Assembly: GCA_044425555.1 (NCBI GenBank)
Contig: JAWXVF010000023.1
Span: 1-26,389 of the forward strand
Length of the DNA: 26,389 nt
Reading direction: 5' to 3'
Source of the DNA: JAWXVE01 sp044425555
GTDB taxonomy: Bacteria > Bacillota > Clostridia > Lachnospirales > Lachnospiraceae
The notes beneath the pieces are model-generated. The model searched no databases. It was not told the DNA's origin and saw only the letters and a list, made by a program, of their open reading frames with translations. Made by a program: the position numbers and the translations under genes. Shown here in pieces: positions 1 to 7,586 of the stretch; the first letter of the stretch is position 1, and every line of letters starts with the position of its first letter.

Positions 1-327
1 TTGTTCTTCTACAAAGATAAGAATTGTACTCTCTGGAATATCAGGAATATAATCAGCAATTAAGTCAGCACTTTGATTACAAGCCTCACTATTTTCTATT
101 ACAATTACTTTATACACTGCCATAAAAGGAATGGATTGTGCAATTTCTATTATTTGAGGAAATGATACATCTTTTCCTTCAAAATAATGATAATTTAAAA
201 AATCTTCTTGGTCAGCAACCGCATTTTGTAATAAGTCACGAAATTGTCGTTTTAAATACGTCTCACCATATAGAAGGTATACGCCTTTAAACGTTCTATC
301 TTGTATATGCTTTTTAATTGTTTCCAT
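1..327 (-). CDS. holA: DNA polymerase III delta subunit, N-terminal part (runs off left edge)
   Basis: The frame is open from ATG at 327 down to base 1 with no stop, giving 109 residues of a protein that continues beyond the window. The product starts METIKKHIQDRTFKGVYLLY, followed by GETYLKRQF, then an NYHYFEGKDV segment and a VYKVIVIENS strand. This is the characteristic N-terminal pattern of HolA/YqeN, the clamp-loader delta subunit that opens the beta sliding clamp during replication. The Walker-like region is degenerate (YGETYLKRQ instead of a P-loop), as is normal for delta, which does not hydrolyse ATP. An AAGGGG ribosome binding site lies about 10 nt before the ATG. The gene is divergent from the two-component genes on its right. 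The assignment rests on recognition of the N-terminal pattern; only about a third of the usual protein is visible. Confidence 0.85.
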   Translation of the reverse strand, partial: METIKKHIQDRTFKGVYLLYGETYLKRQFRDLLQNAVADQEDFLNYHYFEGKDVSFPQIIEIAQSIPFMAVYKVIVIENSEACNQSADLIADYIPDIPESTILIFVEEQ

Positions 328-393
328 GCTCTTATTACCCCTTGTGGTGTTAATCAATAACCTAAATGAATCCTCATATTACATAGTCTCTTT

Positions 394-422
394 ATTATAA
401 CGTTTTCTTTCGTAAGTTGCAA
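394..422 (-). promoter_or_regulatory. Sigma-A-type promoter for holA
   Basis: On the minus strand TTGCAA (417-422) is followed by exactly 17 bases and then TATAAT (394-399), about 67 bp upstream of the holA ATG. The -10 box is perfect and the -35 matches 4 of 6 positions. No other feature is visible in the holA/regulator intergenic space apart from the divergent regulator promoter. Confidence 0.6.
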
Positions 423-503
423 TTATTAAATCGAAGACTGTATAGTCTATTTCATAACTATATAGATCACCAACCAAGTCAATACTAATTGTTTTCTCAT
501 TCA

Positions 504-536
504 TTTAATCTAGCTTTAATCTAATCCATCTATTAT
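504..536 (+). promoter_or_regulatory. Promoter with direct-repeat operator for the response regulator operon
   Basis: Two copies of TTTAATC (504-510 and 515-521) are spaced 11 bp start to start, one helical turn, as is usual for OmpR/PhoB-family sites. A TATTAT -10 box begins at 531, 16 bp after the start of the second repeat, so the repeats occupy the -35 region as in activator-dependent promoters. TATAAT at 534-539 is an overlapping alternative -10. The same arrangement recurs before the PepSY gene. Binding by the adjacent regulator is an inference. Confidence 0.6.
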
Positions 537-588
537 AATAAAGACAACACTATCTTATGATAGGTGAGATTAGATTTAGGAGGTTTCC

Positions 589-1263
589 ATGAGACTACTA
601 TTAGCAGAAGACGAACGAGATTTAAATAAAATTATTACGAAAAAATTATGTACCAATGGGTATGCCGTTGATTCTTGTTACGACGGCGAAGAAGCTTATG
701 ATTACTTACAATGTGGAGAATATGATGGAATTATTTTAGATATTATGATGCCTAAAATAGATGGACTTTCTCTATTAAAAAAAATTCGCAATCAATCTAT
801 TCATACCCCAGTGTTATTTCTAACAGCAAAGGATTCTATAGAAGATCGTGTCATAGGATTAGATCTTGGTGCCAATGATTATCTCATCAAACCCTTTCAC
901 TTTGATGAATTGTTAGCTAGAGTTCGTGCCATGATACGTCGATCCATAGATACTTCTTCTAATCTATTATCTGTTGGTGATCTCACACTCAATTTAGGTT
1001 CACATATCGTTAAAAGAGGAAAGCAAGAAATCGACTTATCTTCTAAGGAGTATCAAATTCTAGAATACTTAATGTGTAATGTGGACATTGTATTAACAAG
1101 AGAACAAATTGAAGACCATATTTGGGGATACGACTATGAAGGTGGAACAAACCTTGTGAATGTATACATTCGTTATCTTCGAAAAAAAATTGATGAAGAT
1201 TATGAAACACAACTGATTCAAACTATTCGTGGCAGTGGCTACGTGATAAGGAGTCCGAAATGA
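589..1263 (+). CDS. OmpR/PhoB-family two-component response regulator
   Basis: This cytoplasmic DNA-binding regulator of 224 residues has an N-terminal receiver domain (about 1-115) and a C-terminal winged-helix domain (about 125-222). The receiver shows the acidic pair E7/D8, phosphoacceptor D51 in LDIMMPKIDG, T79 and K101 in the YLIKPF motif. The C-terminal part ends with the family pattern VNVYIRYLRKKID and IRGSGYVI. The length is normal for the family. A perfect AGGAGG precedes the ATG by 5 nt. The kinase gene starts inside the last codons (ATGA overlap), so the two are translationally coupled and form a cognate pair. Direct repeats in its own promoter, repeated before the downstream PepSY gene, suggest autoregulation. 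The environmental signal cannot be read from sequence. Confidence 0.93.
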   Translation: MRLLLAEDERDLNKIITKKLCTNGYAVDSCYDGEEAYDYLQCGEYDGIILDIMMPKIDGLSLLKKIRNQSIHTPVLFLTAKDSIEDRVIGLDLGANDYLIKPFHFDELLARVRAMIRRSIDTSSNLLSVGDLTLNLGSHIVKRGKQEIDLSSKEYQILEYLMCNVDIVLTREQIEDHIWGYDYEGGTNLVNVYIRYLRKKIDEDYETQLIQTIRGSGYVIRSPK

Positions 1264-2615
1264 AAAATTTATCTATTAAATTAAAAGTTACACTCTTTAA
1301 TACACTACTCATGTTTCTAGTGGTTCTTCTTGTATTATTATTTATGCTTACTATTAGTAGTTCCTTATTAGAAGCTACTTGTATTAGTCAATTAGAAGAT
1401 GTAATTCATGATAATATAGATGAACTAGAATACGAAGACGGAATTGTGGAATTAGAGGATGTAGACTTTTATAAGAACAATGTGACCACTTTATTATACG
1501 GAGTAGACGGAACGCTTCTCTATGGTTCTGCTAAGAAAATGCCTACTCTTACACAACCAACTACTGATGGCGCATTGATAAATCTTACTACAAATGGAAC
1601 TACCTATTATGTCTATGATCGCTATATTTTATTTCCTAATAATACAGCCCTTTGGATGCGAGGCGTAGTCTCCGCTAATGAAATGAATTATATCGTAACT
1701 ATGATGTTACAATTAGCATTTATTGCACTCCCACTCTTTATCATTGGTGCTGGTGTAGGCTGTTACTTTATTGCTACACAGGCATTTCGCCCCATTGAGC
1801 ATATGGTAACGACTGCTCGTACTATTTCAAATAGTAATGACTTGTCATCTCGCATTCCTCTTCCTAAGGTAACTGATGAAATACATTTACTAGGAGATAC
1901 CTTTAATCAAATGCTAGGTAGACTAGAAGAAGCTTTTCAAATGGAACGTCAATTTTCATCGGATGTTTCCCACGAACTACGAACTCCTAACGCTGTGATT
2001 CTTGCTCAATGCGAATATGCTTTAGAGAAAACTTCAACTGTTGAAGATCAATTAGAAGCTTTAGAAGTAGTACAACGACAAGCCTTAAAAGTTCAAGTAT
2101 TAATTAGTAATTTATTAAATCTTACGAGGTTAGATCGTGGTATGGAGCACGCTACTTTTAGCAAGTGTAATCTTACAGAATTAATTACTATTGTATGTGA
2201 GGAGCAAGAAGGTTTAGCTCCAAAAGGAATGACTTTACACTACGAACTTTCTACTCCTGATATTTATATGGAAGCAGATTACTCTATGGTTATTCGCATG
2301 GTAACTAATCTAATCTCTAATGGGTTCTCTTATGGTAAAGAAAATGGTTGTATTACTATTACTTTATTAGAAGAACTAGATACCATCCAATTCATAATTT
2401 CAGACAATGGTATTGGAATTCCAACGGAACATCAACCAAAGATTTTTAACCGTTTCTATCAAGTAGATTCCTCTCGTTCTAATCAGGAAGGTGGAAGTAT
2501 GGGACTTGGATTATCCATGGTAGCTCAAATTGTAAAAATTCACCAAGGCACCATTGCTCTATCTAGTGAATTAGATGTAGGAACCACTTTTACCATTATT
2601 TTTCCAAAAGTATAA
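1260..2615 (+). CDS. Membrane sensor histidine kinase (HAMP, HisKA, HATPase_c)
   Basis: This 451-residue kinase has TM1 at about 9-32, an extracytoplasmic sensor loop of about 115 residues, TM2 at about 150-173, then HAMP. The H-box HELRTP carries the phosphorylated His at residue 238. The ATP-binding domain has an N-box (NLISNGFSYG), a G1 box (DNGIGI) and a G2 box (GLGLSMV). The residue after the H-box proline is Asn where a hydrophobic residue or Leu is commonest; this is atypical but does not remove a catalytic residue. It overlaps the regulator gene by 4 bp and is its partner. The sensor loop shows no recognisable PAS or Cache signature; its acidic stretches (ELEYEDGIVELED) suggest ion or cationic-ligand sensing, which is only a guess. 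Confidence 0.92.
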   Translation: MKNLSIKLKVTLFNTLLMFLVVLLVLLFMLTISSSLLEATCISQLEDVIHDNIDELEYEDGIVELEDVDFYKNNVTTLLYGVDGTLLYGSAKKMPTLTQPTTDGALINLTTNGTTYYVYDRYILFPNNTALWMRGVVSANEMNYIVTMMLQLAFIALPLFIIGAGVGCYFIATQAFRPIEHMVTTARTISNSNDLSSRIPLPKVTDEIHLLGDTFNQMLGRLEEAFQMERQFSSDVSHELRTPNAVILAQCEYALEKTSTVEDQLEALEVVQRQALKVQVLISNLLNLTRLDRGMEHATFSKCNLTELITIVCEEQEGLAPKGMTLHYELSTPDIYMEADYSMVIRMVTNLISNGFSYGKENGCITITLLEELDTIQFIISDNGIGIPTEHQPKIFNRFYQVDSSRSNQEGGSMGLGLSMVAQIVKIHQGTIALSSELDVGTTFTIIFPKV

Positions 2616-2618
2616 ATT

Positions 2619-2651
2619 TTTAATCTTACTTTAATGTAAGACGATTATACT
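2619..2651 (+). promoter_or_regulatory. Promoter with direct-repeat operator for the PepSY gene
   Basis: TTTAATC (2619-2625) and TTTAATG (2630-2636) are spaced 11 bp, and TATACT (2646-2651) starts 16 bp after the start of the second repeat. Both the motif and its distance to the -10 are the same as upstream of the response regulator gene. The PepSY gene therefore appears to have its own regulator-dependent promoter in addition to any readthrough from the kinase gene. Confidence 0.6.
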
Positions 2652-2728
2652 AATCATATCAAATAACAATTAGGCAATGTACTCAACTAATGAACTTGCC
2701 TATCACTTAGAAAAGCGAGGATAAGATT

Positions 2729-3613
2729 ATGAATAAGAAAATGATTATTGGTCTATGTATTGGACTTTGTACTGTAACAGCATGTGTAACTGCAATTATA
2801 AGTGTTTTGGTTTCTACCAATCAGTTTTATCGTAGTCAATTAAATAACCAAAATCAAGGACTTATTGCAACCGAAGAAATATCCACAGATACAACTGATG
2901 CACAGATTCAAAATTCTAACAATATTACTACTGCAGAAATTCCAAAAATTGATACCACCACAACTACTGATACTACTACTGAGGCTTCCAATACAGATAA
3001 TGTATCTGAAATTCCTACTACTGCTACAACTACTGATACTACTACTCCTGCATCTGCTACAACTACTGCGGAAATACCTACTGCTCAGATTACTGATTCC
3101 TCTAACTCAACTCCTGTTGCAACAACTACTGCAACTTCTACAACTTCTTCCTATATTGGAGAAGCCAAGGCGAAAGAAATTGCTCTCTCTCATGCGGGAG
3201 TAAATGCATCTGATGTAACATTTGCTCGCTGTAATTTAGATTACGATGATGGTATTGCTGAATATGAAGTAGAATTTTATAGTGGTAACAAAGAATACGA
3301 TTATGATATTCATGCAACTACTGGTGCTATTTTAAGCTATGATTATGACATGGAATATGGTTCTATTCCACAAACTTCTACTTCCACATCTTCTGGTTAT
3401 ACGGTTAGTATTGATGCTGCAAAAGCAAAATCTATTGCATTAGCACACGCAAACTTAACAGAAAGTGGTGTGACAGGTCTTCGTTGTGTATTAGATTATG
3501 ACGATGGTATTGCTGAATATGAAGTGGAATGGTACGTTGGACGTACAGAATACGAATATACTATTCATGCTGGAAGTGGAACTATTTTAGAATTTGATGT
3601 GGATCGTGATTAA
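2729..3613 (+). CDS. Membrane-anchored protein with Thr-rich stalk and two PepSY domains
   Basis: The product has 294 residues: a short cytoplasmic start (MNKKM), one hydrophobic helix (about 5-30), a Thr/Ser-rich low-complexity stalk (about 45-140) and two PepSY domains (about 140-205 and 226-294). VTAC at 16-19 resembles a lipobox, but the hydrophobic stretch continues past the Cys, so an uncleaved anchor is more likely. The PepSY domains share the identical run LDYDDGIAEYEVE and are offset by 85 codons, indicating internal duplication. PepSY domains occur in extracytoplasmic proteins that inhibit peptidases or modulate sensor kinases. Position next to a kinase gene, and the shared operator motif, suggest it is a regulon target or accessory modulator of that kinase (inference). 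Confidence 0.85.
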   Translation: MNKKMIIGLCIGLCTVTACVTAIISVLVSTNQFYRSQLNNQNQGLIATEEISTDTTDAQIQNSNNITTAEIPKIDTTTTTDTTTEASNTDNVSEIPTTATTTDTTTPASATTTAEIPTAQITDSSNSTPVATTTATSTTSSYIGEAKAKEIALSHAGVNASDVTFARCNLDYDDGIAEYEVEFYSGNKEYDYDIHATTGAILSYDYDMEYGSIPQTSTSTSSGYTVSIDAAKAKSIALAHANLTESGVTGLRCVLDYDDGIAEYEVEWYVGRTEYEYTIHAGSGTILEFDVDRD

Positions 3614-3632
3614 TAATATCCTATAAATAATC

Positions 3633-3675
3633 AAAAAAATAATCGCTCTAGGCTAACTGACTAGGCGATTATTTT
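3633..3675. terminator. Bidirectional intrinsic terminator
   Basis: A hairpin with arms AAAATAATCGC-(T)-CTAG (3636-3651) and CTAGGCGATTATTTT (3661-3675) forms a 15-bp stem with one bulged T and a 9-nt loop. A T-run follows on the plus side and an A-run (3633-3639) precedes it, so it can serve both converging genes: the PepSY gene (+) and the binding-protein gene (-). Confidence 0.8.
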
Positions 3676-3696
3676 AGATTATTAGAAAATTACTGA

Positions 3697-4962
3697 TTAA
3701 TCAAGAGAAACATATACTCCATCTTCAATTACCATAGCTTTTGGTGCTTTTGCAACTTCGCCAGTTGATGACCATGTCATACTCTCTCCTGTAAGACCAT
3801 CAAAAGATAATTCTGTCATTGCTGCCACTAAAGCACTTCCCATATCTGCTACATCCATATCTGATGTTACACCAGCTTGTTCAATAGCCGCTTTGATAAT
3901 GTAGATCCCATCATAAGCATCTGCTGCAAATTGATTAGGGGTTTCTCCATTGAATAATTCTTTGTATGTTGATACGAAAGAAATTGTTGATGCATCTTCT
4001 GCATCTGCCACGAATGGAGTAAGTAAGATAACACCTTCTGCTAACTCTGCTTCAAAGTTTTCTACTCCTAAAATTCCGTCAAGTCCATCACATCCAAAGA
4101 AGATTACATCAAGATCCATACTTGCTGCTTGTGTTAGAATTAATGATGCTTCTGTTGCATAAATTGGTAAGAATACTAATCTTGCTCCTACTTCTTTTGC
4201 TTTTTGTAATTGTACTGAGAAATCTGTTTTAGAATCTGCTGTAAATGCCTCTGCCGCTGCAATAGTAAATGATTGATTATTTGCTTCTTCTGCAAATTTT
4301 TCGTAAATACCTGTTGAATACACGTCAGAACTATCATAGATTACCGCTACACTAGAAGCAATATTGTTTTGTCCGATGTATTGAGCTGCTCCGATTCCTT
4401 GATTAGGATCTGTAAAGCATACTTGGAATACGTTTGTTCTACCTTCAATGATTGCTGTTGATGAACCAGAAGGTGTTAACATAAAGTATCCATCATTCGC
4501 TGTTTCGGCTGCAACTGCTGTTGATGGTGCAGAAGTAACTGTTCCTAATAAGATTTCCATACCCCAGTCTTTTAAAGAGTTATAAGCATTCACAGCTTTT
4601 TCTGCATCATGCTCATCATCTTGAAAATTGAATTCAATCATTGCTCCATTAATACCACCAGCTGCATTGATTTCATCTACTGCAATTTGAGCACCATTCA
4701 TAACTGCTTGACCATAAACTGCTGCACCTCCTGTTGTTGGGCCAATACCACCAATCTTAAAGGTATCTCCAGTAATCTCTACTATTCCACTTTCAGAAGA
4801 TTCTGTATTAGTATCTTCTGTGGCTGCTTCTGTAGTTTCCGTTGCCGTATCTGTACTTGGTGTTTCTGTACCTGTTGTGGAATCACTAGAACCACATGCT
4901 ACCATTGTAAATGATAATGCACATACAAGTCCTAAAGATAACACTCTCTTAAAATGTTTCAT
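3697..4962 (-). CDS. ABC transporter substrate-binding lipoprotein, branched-chain amino acid (LivJ-like) family
   Basis: The 421-residue product has a lipoprotein signal peptide (basic start, hydrophobic core) with lipobox MVAC and lipidation Cys at residue 23, then a Ser/Thr/Glu-rich linker to about 65. The periplasmic-binding fold (Peripla_BP_6) opens with FKIGGIGPTTGGAAVYG, followed by GAQIAVDEINAAGGINGA and FNFQDDEHDAEKAVNA, the hallmark LivJ segments. It should capture a branched-chain amino acid or related ligand outside the membrane. A strong AGGAGG lies before the ATG. No livH, livM, livG or livF gene is adjacent, so it is an orphan that must work with a transporter encoded elsewhere or in a sensing role. 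It has its own promoter and a palindromic site in the leader. Ligand identity is not readable. Confidence 0.9.
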   Translation of the reverse strand: MKHFKRVLSLGLVCALSFTMVACGSSDSTTGTETPSTDTATETTEAATEDTNTESSESGIVEITGDTFKIGGIGPTTGGAAVYGQAVMNGAQIAVDEINAAGGINGAMIEFNFQDDEHDAEKAVNAYNSLKDWGMEILLGTVTSAPSTAVAAETANDGYFMLTPSGSSTAIIEGRTNVFQVCFTDPNQGIGAAQYIGQNNIASSVAVIYDSSDVYSTGIYEKFAEEANNQSFTIAAAEAFTADSKTDFSVQLQKAKEVGARLVFLPIYATEASLILTQAASMDLDVIFFGCDGLDGILGVENFEAELAEGVILLTPFVADAEDASTISFVSTYKELFNGETPNQFAADAYDGIYIIKAAIEQAGVTSDMDVADMGSALVAAMTELSFDGLTGESMTWSSTGEVAKAPKAMVIEDGVYVSLD

Positions 4963-4996
4963 AATCTTTTGTCCTCCTCATAGACTATCTTAAATT

Positions 4997-5016
4997 CAAG
5001 TGTGAAATTACACTTG
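4997..5016 (-). promoter_or_regulatory. Palindromic operator candidate in the binding-protein leader
   Basis: A perfect inverted repeat CAAGTGT-N6-ACACTTG lies immediately downstream of the -10 box, covering roughly +1 to +20 of the transcript. This placement is typical of a repressor operator. It does not fit the GlnR/TnrA or CodY consensus as I know them. An RNA hairpin function is possible but there is no U-run. Confidence 0.5.
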
Positions 5017-5022
5017 CCTAAT

Positions 5023-5052
5023 ATGATACTATATTACATTAGGAATTGTCAA
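5023..5052 (-). promoter_or_regulatory. Sigma-A promoter for the binding-protein gene
   Basis: On the minus strand a perfect TTGACA (5047-5052) is followed by 18 bases and TATCAT (5023-5028). It starts only 7 bp beyond the stop codon of the upstream NUDIX gene, so the binding protein has an independent transcript. No terminator hairpin separates the two genes, so readthrough is also possible. Confidence 0.7.
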
Positions 5053-5058
5053 GAAAAT

Positions 5059-5613
5059 TTACCATTCATTTGCAAAAAAATGAGCTACAATTTGTGCTCT
5101 TGAACTAAATTCTTCTGTTTCTAGTAAAATTCTCACTTCTTCTTTTGTATAAAATTGTGCCTCTATTTGCTCATTATCAGATGTGTGGTAATCCACCATT
5201 ATTCCTCTCGCTTCTGCAAAAACAATCTGGGTCTTAATGTCTGAAATAGCTACTGCTGCAAAAGAAGCGGGTAAGACACTTGTAATCTTCACTAATTCTA
5301 AACCAGTTTCTTCATATAATTCTCGCCTTACACAATCCTCAATAGTTTCATCCTCTTCAATCATACCTGCTACTAAATTAAAAACTTTACGATTAATTCC
5401 CATTCGAAATTCCCTTAACAATAATAATTCACCTTCTCTACGAATCACAATAGACACTCCACTAGATTTTGCTCCTAAATCTTCTGTTTTTCGTAATTCC
5501 TTACGACTTACAATTTCATATTTCTTTTCTTTTCCAGCTTTGTTTAAATATGTTAATTCATAATTCTTAAGATATCTTCCATCTTTTATCTTTTCAATTT
5601 TACAAAATTCCAT
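5059..5613 (-). CDS. NUDIX hydrolase, ADP-ribose pyrophosphatase-like
   Basis: The NUDIX box fits GX5EX7REUXEEXGU completely: G-M-I-E-E-D-E, seven residues, then RELYEETGL, so the Mg-binding catalytic glutamates are intact. The fold before it (ELTYLNKAGKEKKYEIVSRK, then VSIVIRREGELLLLREFR) resembles ADP-ribose/nucleoside-diphosphate sugar pyrophosphatases, which hydrolyse such compounds to a monophosphate pair. I chose the ATG at 5613 (184 residues) because AAAGGGTG stands 8 nt before it and it directly follows the RNase G stop. An in-frame ATG at 5634 would add 7 residues and overlap RNase G by 16 bp, but lacks a well-spaced ribosome site. It is the last gene of the RNase G block. The exact substrate is uncertain. 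Confidence 0.85.
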   Translation of the reverse strand: MEFCKIEKIKDGRYLKNYELTYLNKAGKEKKYEIVSRKELRKTEDLGAKSSGVSIVIRREGELLLLREFRMGINRKVFNLVAGMIEEDETIEDCVRRELYEETGLELVKITSVLPASFAAVAISDIKTQIVFAEARGIMVDYHTSDNEQIEAQFYTKEEVRILLETEEFSSRAQIVAHFFANEW

Positions 5614-5618
5614 TGTTT

Positions 5619-6815
5619 TCACCCTTTTCTCCATTCTTCTTGTAAACTTGCACGTATTTTCTTTCTAGTTATCTCCACTAATCCTAATGTTGTAATCCCT
5701 ACTACAGTAGTAGGGATGGTATCTTTTCTAGCTTCTTTTCTTAATACTTGTAATAAGTCTTCTTCTTGTGAATGATCCACCATTTTCATAAAATCTACAA
5801 TAATAATTCCAGAAATATTACGAATTTTCAATTGACGGATAATCTCAATAGCTGCTTCAACATTCATCTTGTAGATAGTATCTTTTTTTGATTTCTTACC
5901 AGTATATTTACCAGAATTTACATCAATTGCTGTTAATGCTTCTGTAGGTTCTATCACAATACTTCCACCACTTTTTAACCACACTTTCTTATCAAGTGCA
6001 TTGGATAAATGCTTCTCTAAGGAAATTAATTTACTAAAAGGATACTCATCTTCATAGAGTTGTATGGTTGGCTCATTGGTTATGAAACATTCAGAATCCA
6101 TATAAGCCTTTAGCGTATGAAAAATCACATAATCATCCGTTCGAATAATCGCTTTTTCTCCTACTACATCTCGTAATCGTTGTAAATATTCAGGTAATGC
6201 ACACTCTAAACAAGAATAAATAGGTCTCGTATCTTTTACCTTTAAAATCCGTTGAAATTTACTTATTAAACGTGTTAATTCTTCTTCTATTATTTGTTCT
6301 TTCTCTTCCTTATTACATAACTCTTTTATATTCGTACGTATTACCACGCCAAAAGAAGAGTCTTGTATTAATTGTGTCACAAACTGATGTAATTCTCTTT
6401 TCTCTTCTTTTGATAACTTCTTAGAGAAGCCAATCATACCCTTCGTATTCAAAACTATACAATAACGACCTGCTAGAGAGATTTCAGTAGAAACTGTAGC
6501 CTCTTTTGACTTGATAGGTTCTTTCACTACTTGTACTAAAAGCTCATCGGATTCCTTTAAAGTTCCATCAAATATTCTATTTAATAAAACTGGAGTCCCC
6601 AAGTTATTTAATGATAAATAACATTTCTTTTGGTCTGCTACTTCTACAAAAGCTGCTTGAATGTTGTTCAGAATGGATTTAATCTTTCCAATATAAATAT
6701 TCCCTATCGCAAGCTTTTGTTCACACTGTATGCTAATAAAATCTACTCGATCGTTTTTCATACCTAGCATGATAATTTTTTCTTCTTTTCTTACAATATT
6801 AATCGTTCTCATCAT
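5619..6815 (-). CDS. rng: Ribonuclease G/E family endoribonuclease
   Basis: This 398-residue enzyme has an S1 RNA-binding region near residues 35-120 (GNIYIGKIKSILNNIQAAFVE) and the DNase I-like catalytic core. The metal-binding aspartates lie in AIDVNSGKYTG and in IIIVDFMKM, both conserved positions of RNase E/G. The family cuts single-stranded AU-rich RNA in mRNA decay and rRNA maturation. The protein ends soon after GLVEITRKKIRASL, just where E. coli RNase E has its CPxC zinc-link, so the Zn-link and small domain are missing; this short form is plausible for Firmicutes. It is 15 bp downstream of the TIGR03936 gene, whose usual partner it is. Translation probably couples to the NUDIX gene. 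The ATG at 6815 has a second Met directly after it. Confidence 0.9.
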   Translation of the reverse strand: MMRTINIVRKEEKIIMLGMKNDRVDFISIQCEQKLAIGNIYIGKIKSILNNIQAAFVEVADQKKCYLSLNNLGTPVLLNRIFDGTLKESDELLVQVVKEPIKSKEATVSTEISLAGRYCIVLNTKGMIGFSKKLSKEEKRELHQFVTQLIQDSSFGVVIRTNIKELCNKEEKEQIIEEELTRLISKFQRILKVKDTRPIYSCLECALPEYLQRLRDVVGEKAIIRTDDYVIFHTLKAYMDSECFITNEPTIQLYEDEYPFSKLISLEKHLSNALDKKVWLKSGGSIVIEPTEALTAIDVNSGKYTGKKSKKDTIYKMNVEAAIEIIRQLKIRNISGIIIVDFMKMVDHSQEEDLLQVLRKEARKDTIPTTVVGITTLGLVEITRKKIRASLQEEWRKG

Positions 6816-6830
6816 CCATTACTTTCGTTG

Positions 6831-7586
6831 TTAAAAGTCATTTCCAAAATCTTCTAAAGCTAGTAAAGTATCTAATTCGTATTCATATTCATCTCGTAAT
6901 CCATTGGTCACTTGCTCTTTATGCATTTTCACCTCTTCTTGATTCAATCCATACATCTCAATCCGTGTTACTTCTATATCATATTCTCCAAGGGTAGCAC
7001 CATTGTGTTCATACAATGCTTGCATCACTAATTTCGGTTTAATGTTAGCACCACTACTTGCATTTACGACTAATTCTACCCCTTTTTGACATATATTCAT
7101 TTGATAAATAAGTGGTTTTACATCAATTTCTCGTTCACTTTTCTTGCTTTTTTTCCAAACCATAATAGATTCTTGTTCCATAAATTCTTCTATAGAATCT
7201 TCCCATGAAAAAGGTGCTTCGTACCCCTTTCTTAAGTTTACTACATATTTCGCTGCTACTACACTTGCCATAGCATTTTTTATAGTATCTGGTAATAATC
7301 GAACACTTGCAATAGAAAAGAATTCAGGCATTACAGAATTCAAACGATTTCTCATGTCCTCTGATGTAGTAAAAGAATGAACTTCCATATCAAAATATTC
7401 TCCTTCACTTTCTACTCCTACTCCAAGTGGAGCCGCAAATGACATAATCTGATGTGGACTATAACCTGTAGAATATGCAATATCAATCTCTGCCCTTCTA
7501 ATGGCTTTTTGAAAAAAACGTAGCGTATCTAAGTATCCAACAAATTTCATAGGACCAACTTTGGCAAATTTAATTCTTATTTTCAT
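6831..7586 (-). CDS. TIGR03936 family radical SAM-linked protein (DUF2344)
   Basis: The protein begins MKIRIKFAKVGPMKFVGYLD and contains YSTGYSPHQIMSFAAPLGVGVES, the hallmark of the DUF2344/TIGR03936 family. That family is nearly always encoded next to, or fused with, the TIGR03960 radical SAM protein found immediately upstream here. Its biochemical role is not established to my knowledge; a function in RNA or ribosome modification is suggested only by its constant pairing with RNase G. I set the start at 7586 (251 residues): GGTGGAGGA lies about 7 nt before that ATG, whereas the in-frame ATG at 7604 is itself part of that ribosome site. With this start it overlaps the upstream gene by 17 bp, indicating translational coupling. 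Confidence 0.85.
   Translation of the reverse strand: MKIRIKFAKVGPMKFVGYLDTLRFFQKAIRRAEIDIAYSTGYSPHQIMSFAAPLGVGVESEGEYFDMEVHSFTTSEDMRNRLNSVMPEFFSIASVRLLPDTIKNAMASVVAAKYVVNLRKGYEAPFSWEDSIEEFMEQESIMVWKKSKKSEREIDVKPLIYQMNICQKGVELVVNASSGANIKPKLVMQALYEHNGATLGEYDIEVTRIEMYGLNQEEVKMHKEQVTNGLRDEYEYELDTLLALEDFGNDF

Noticed and set aside
2865..3203. Leu/Gln-rich ORF of 112 codons on the plus strand
   Set aside because: It is the alternative frame of the Thr-rich stalk (ACT/ACA codons read as CTA/TAC/CAA) inside the PepSY gene, with no ribosome site.
4609..4914. Cys-rich 101-codon ORF on the plus strand
   Set aside because: It lies antisense to the linker and N-terminal domain of the binding lipoprotein; its composition is explained by the complementary Thr/Ala/Gly codons.
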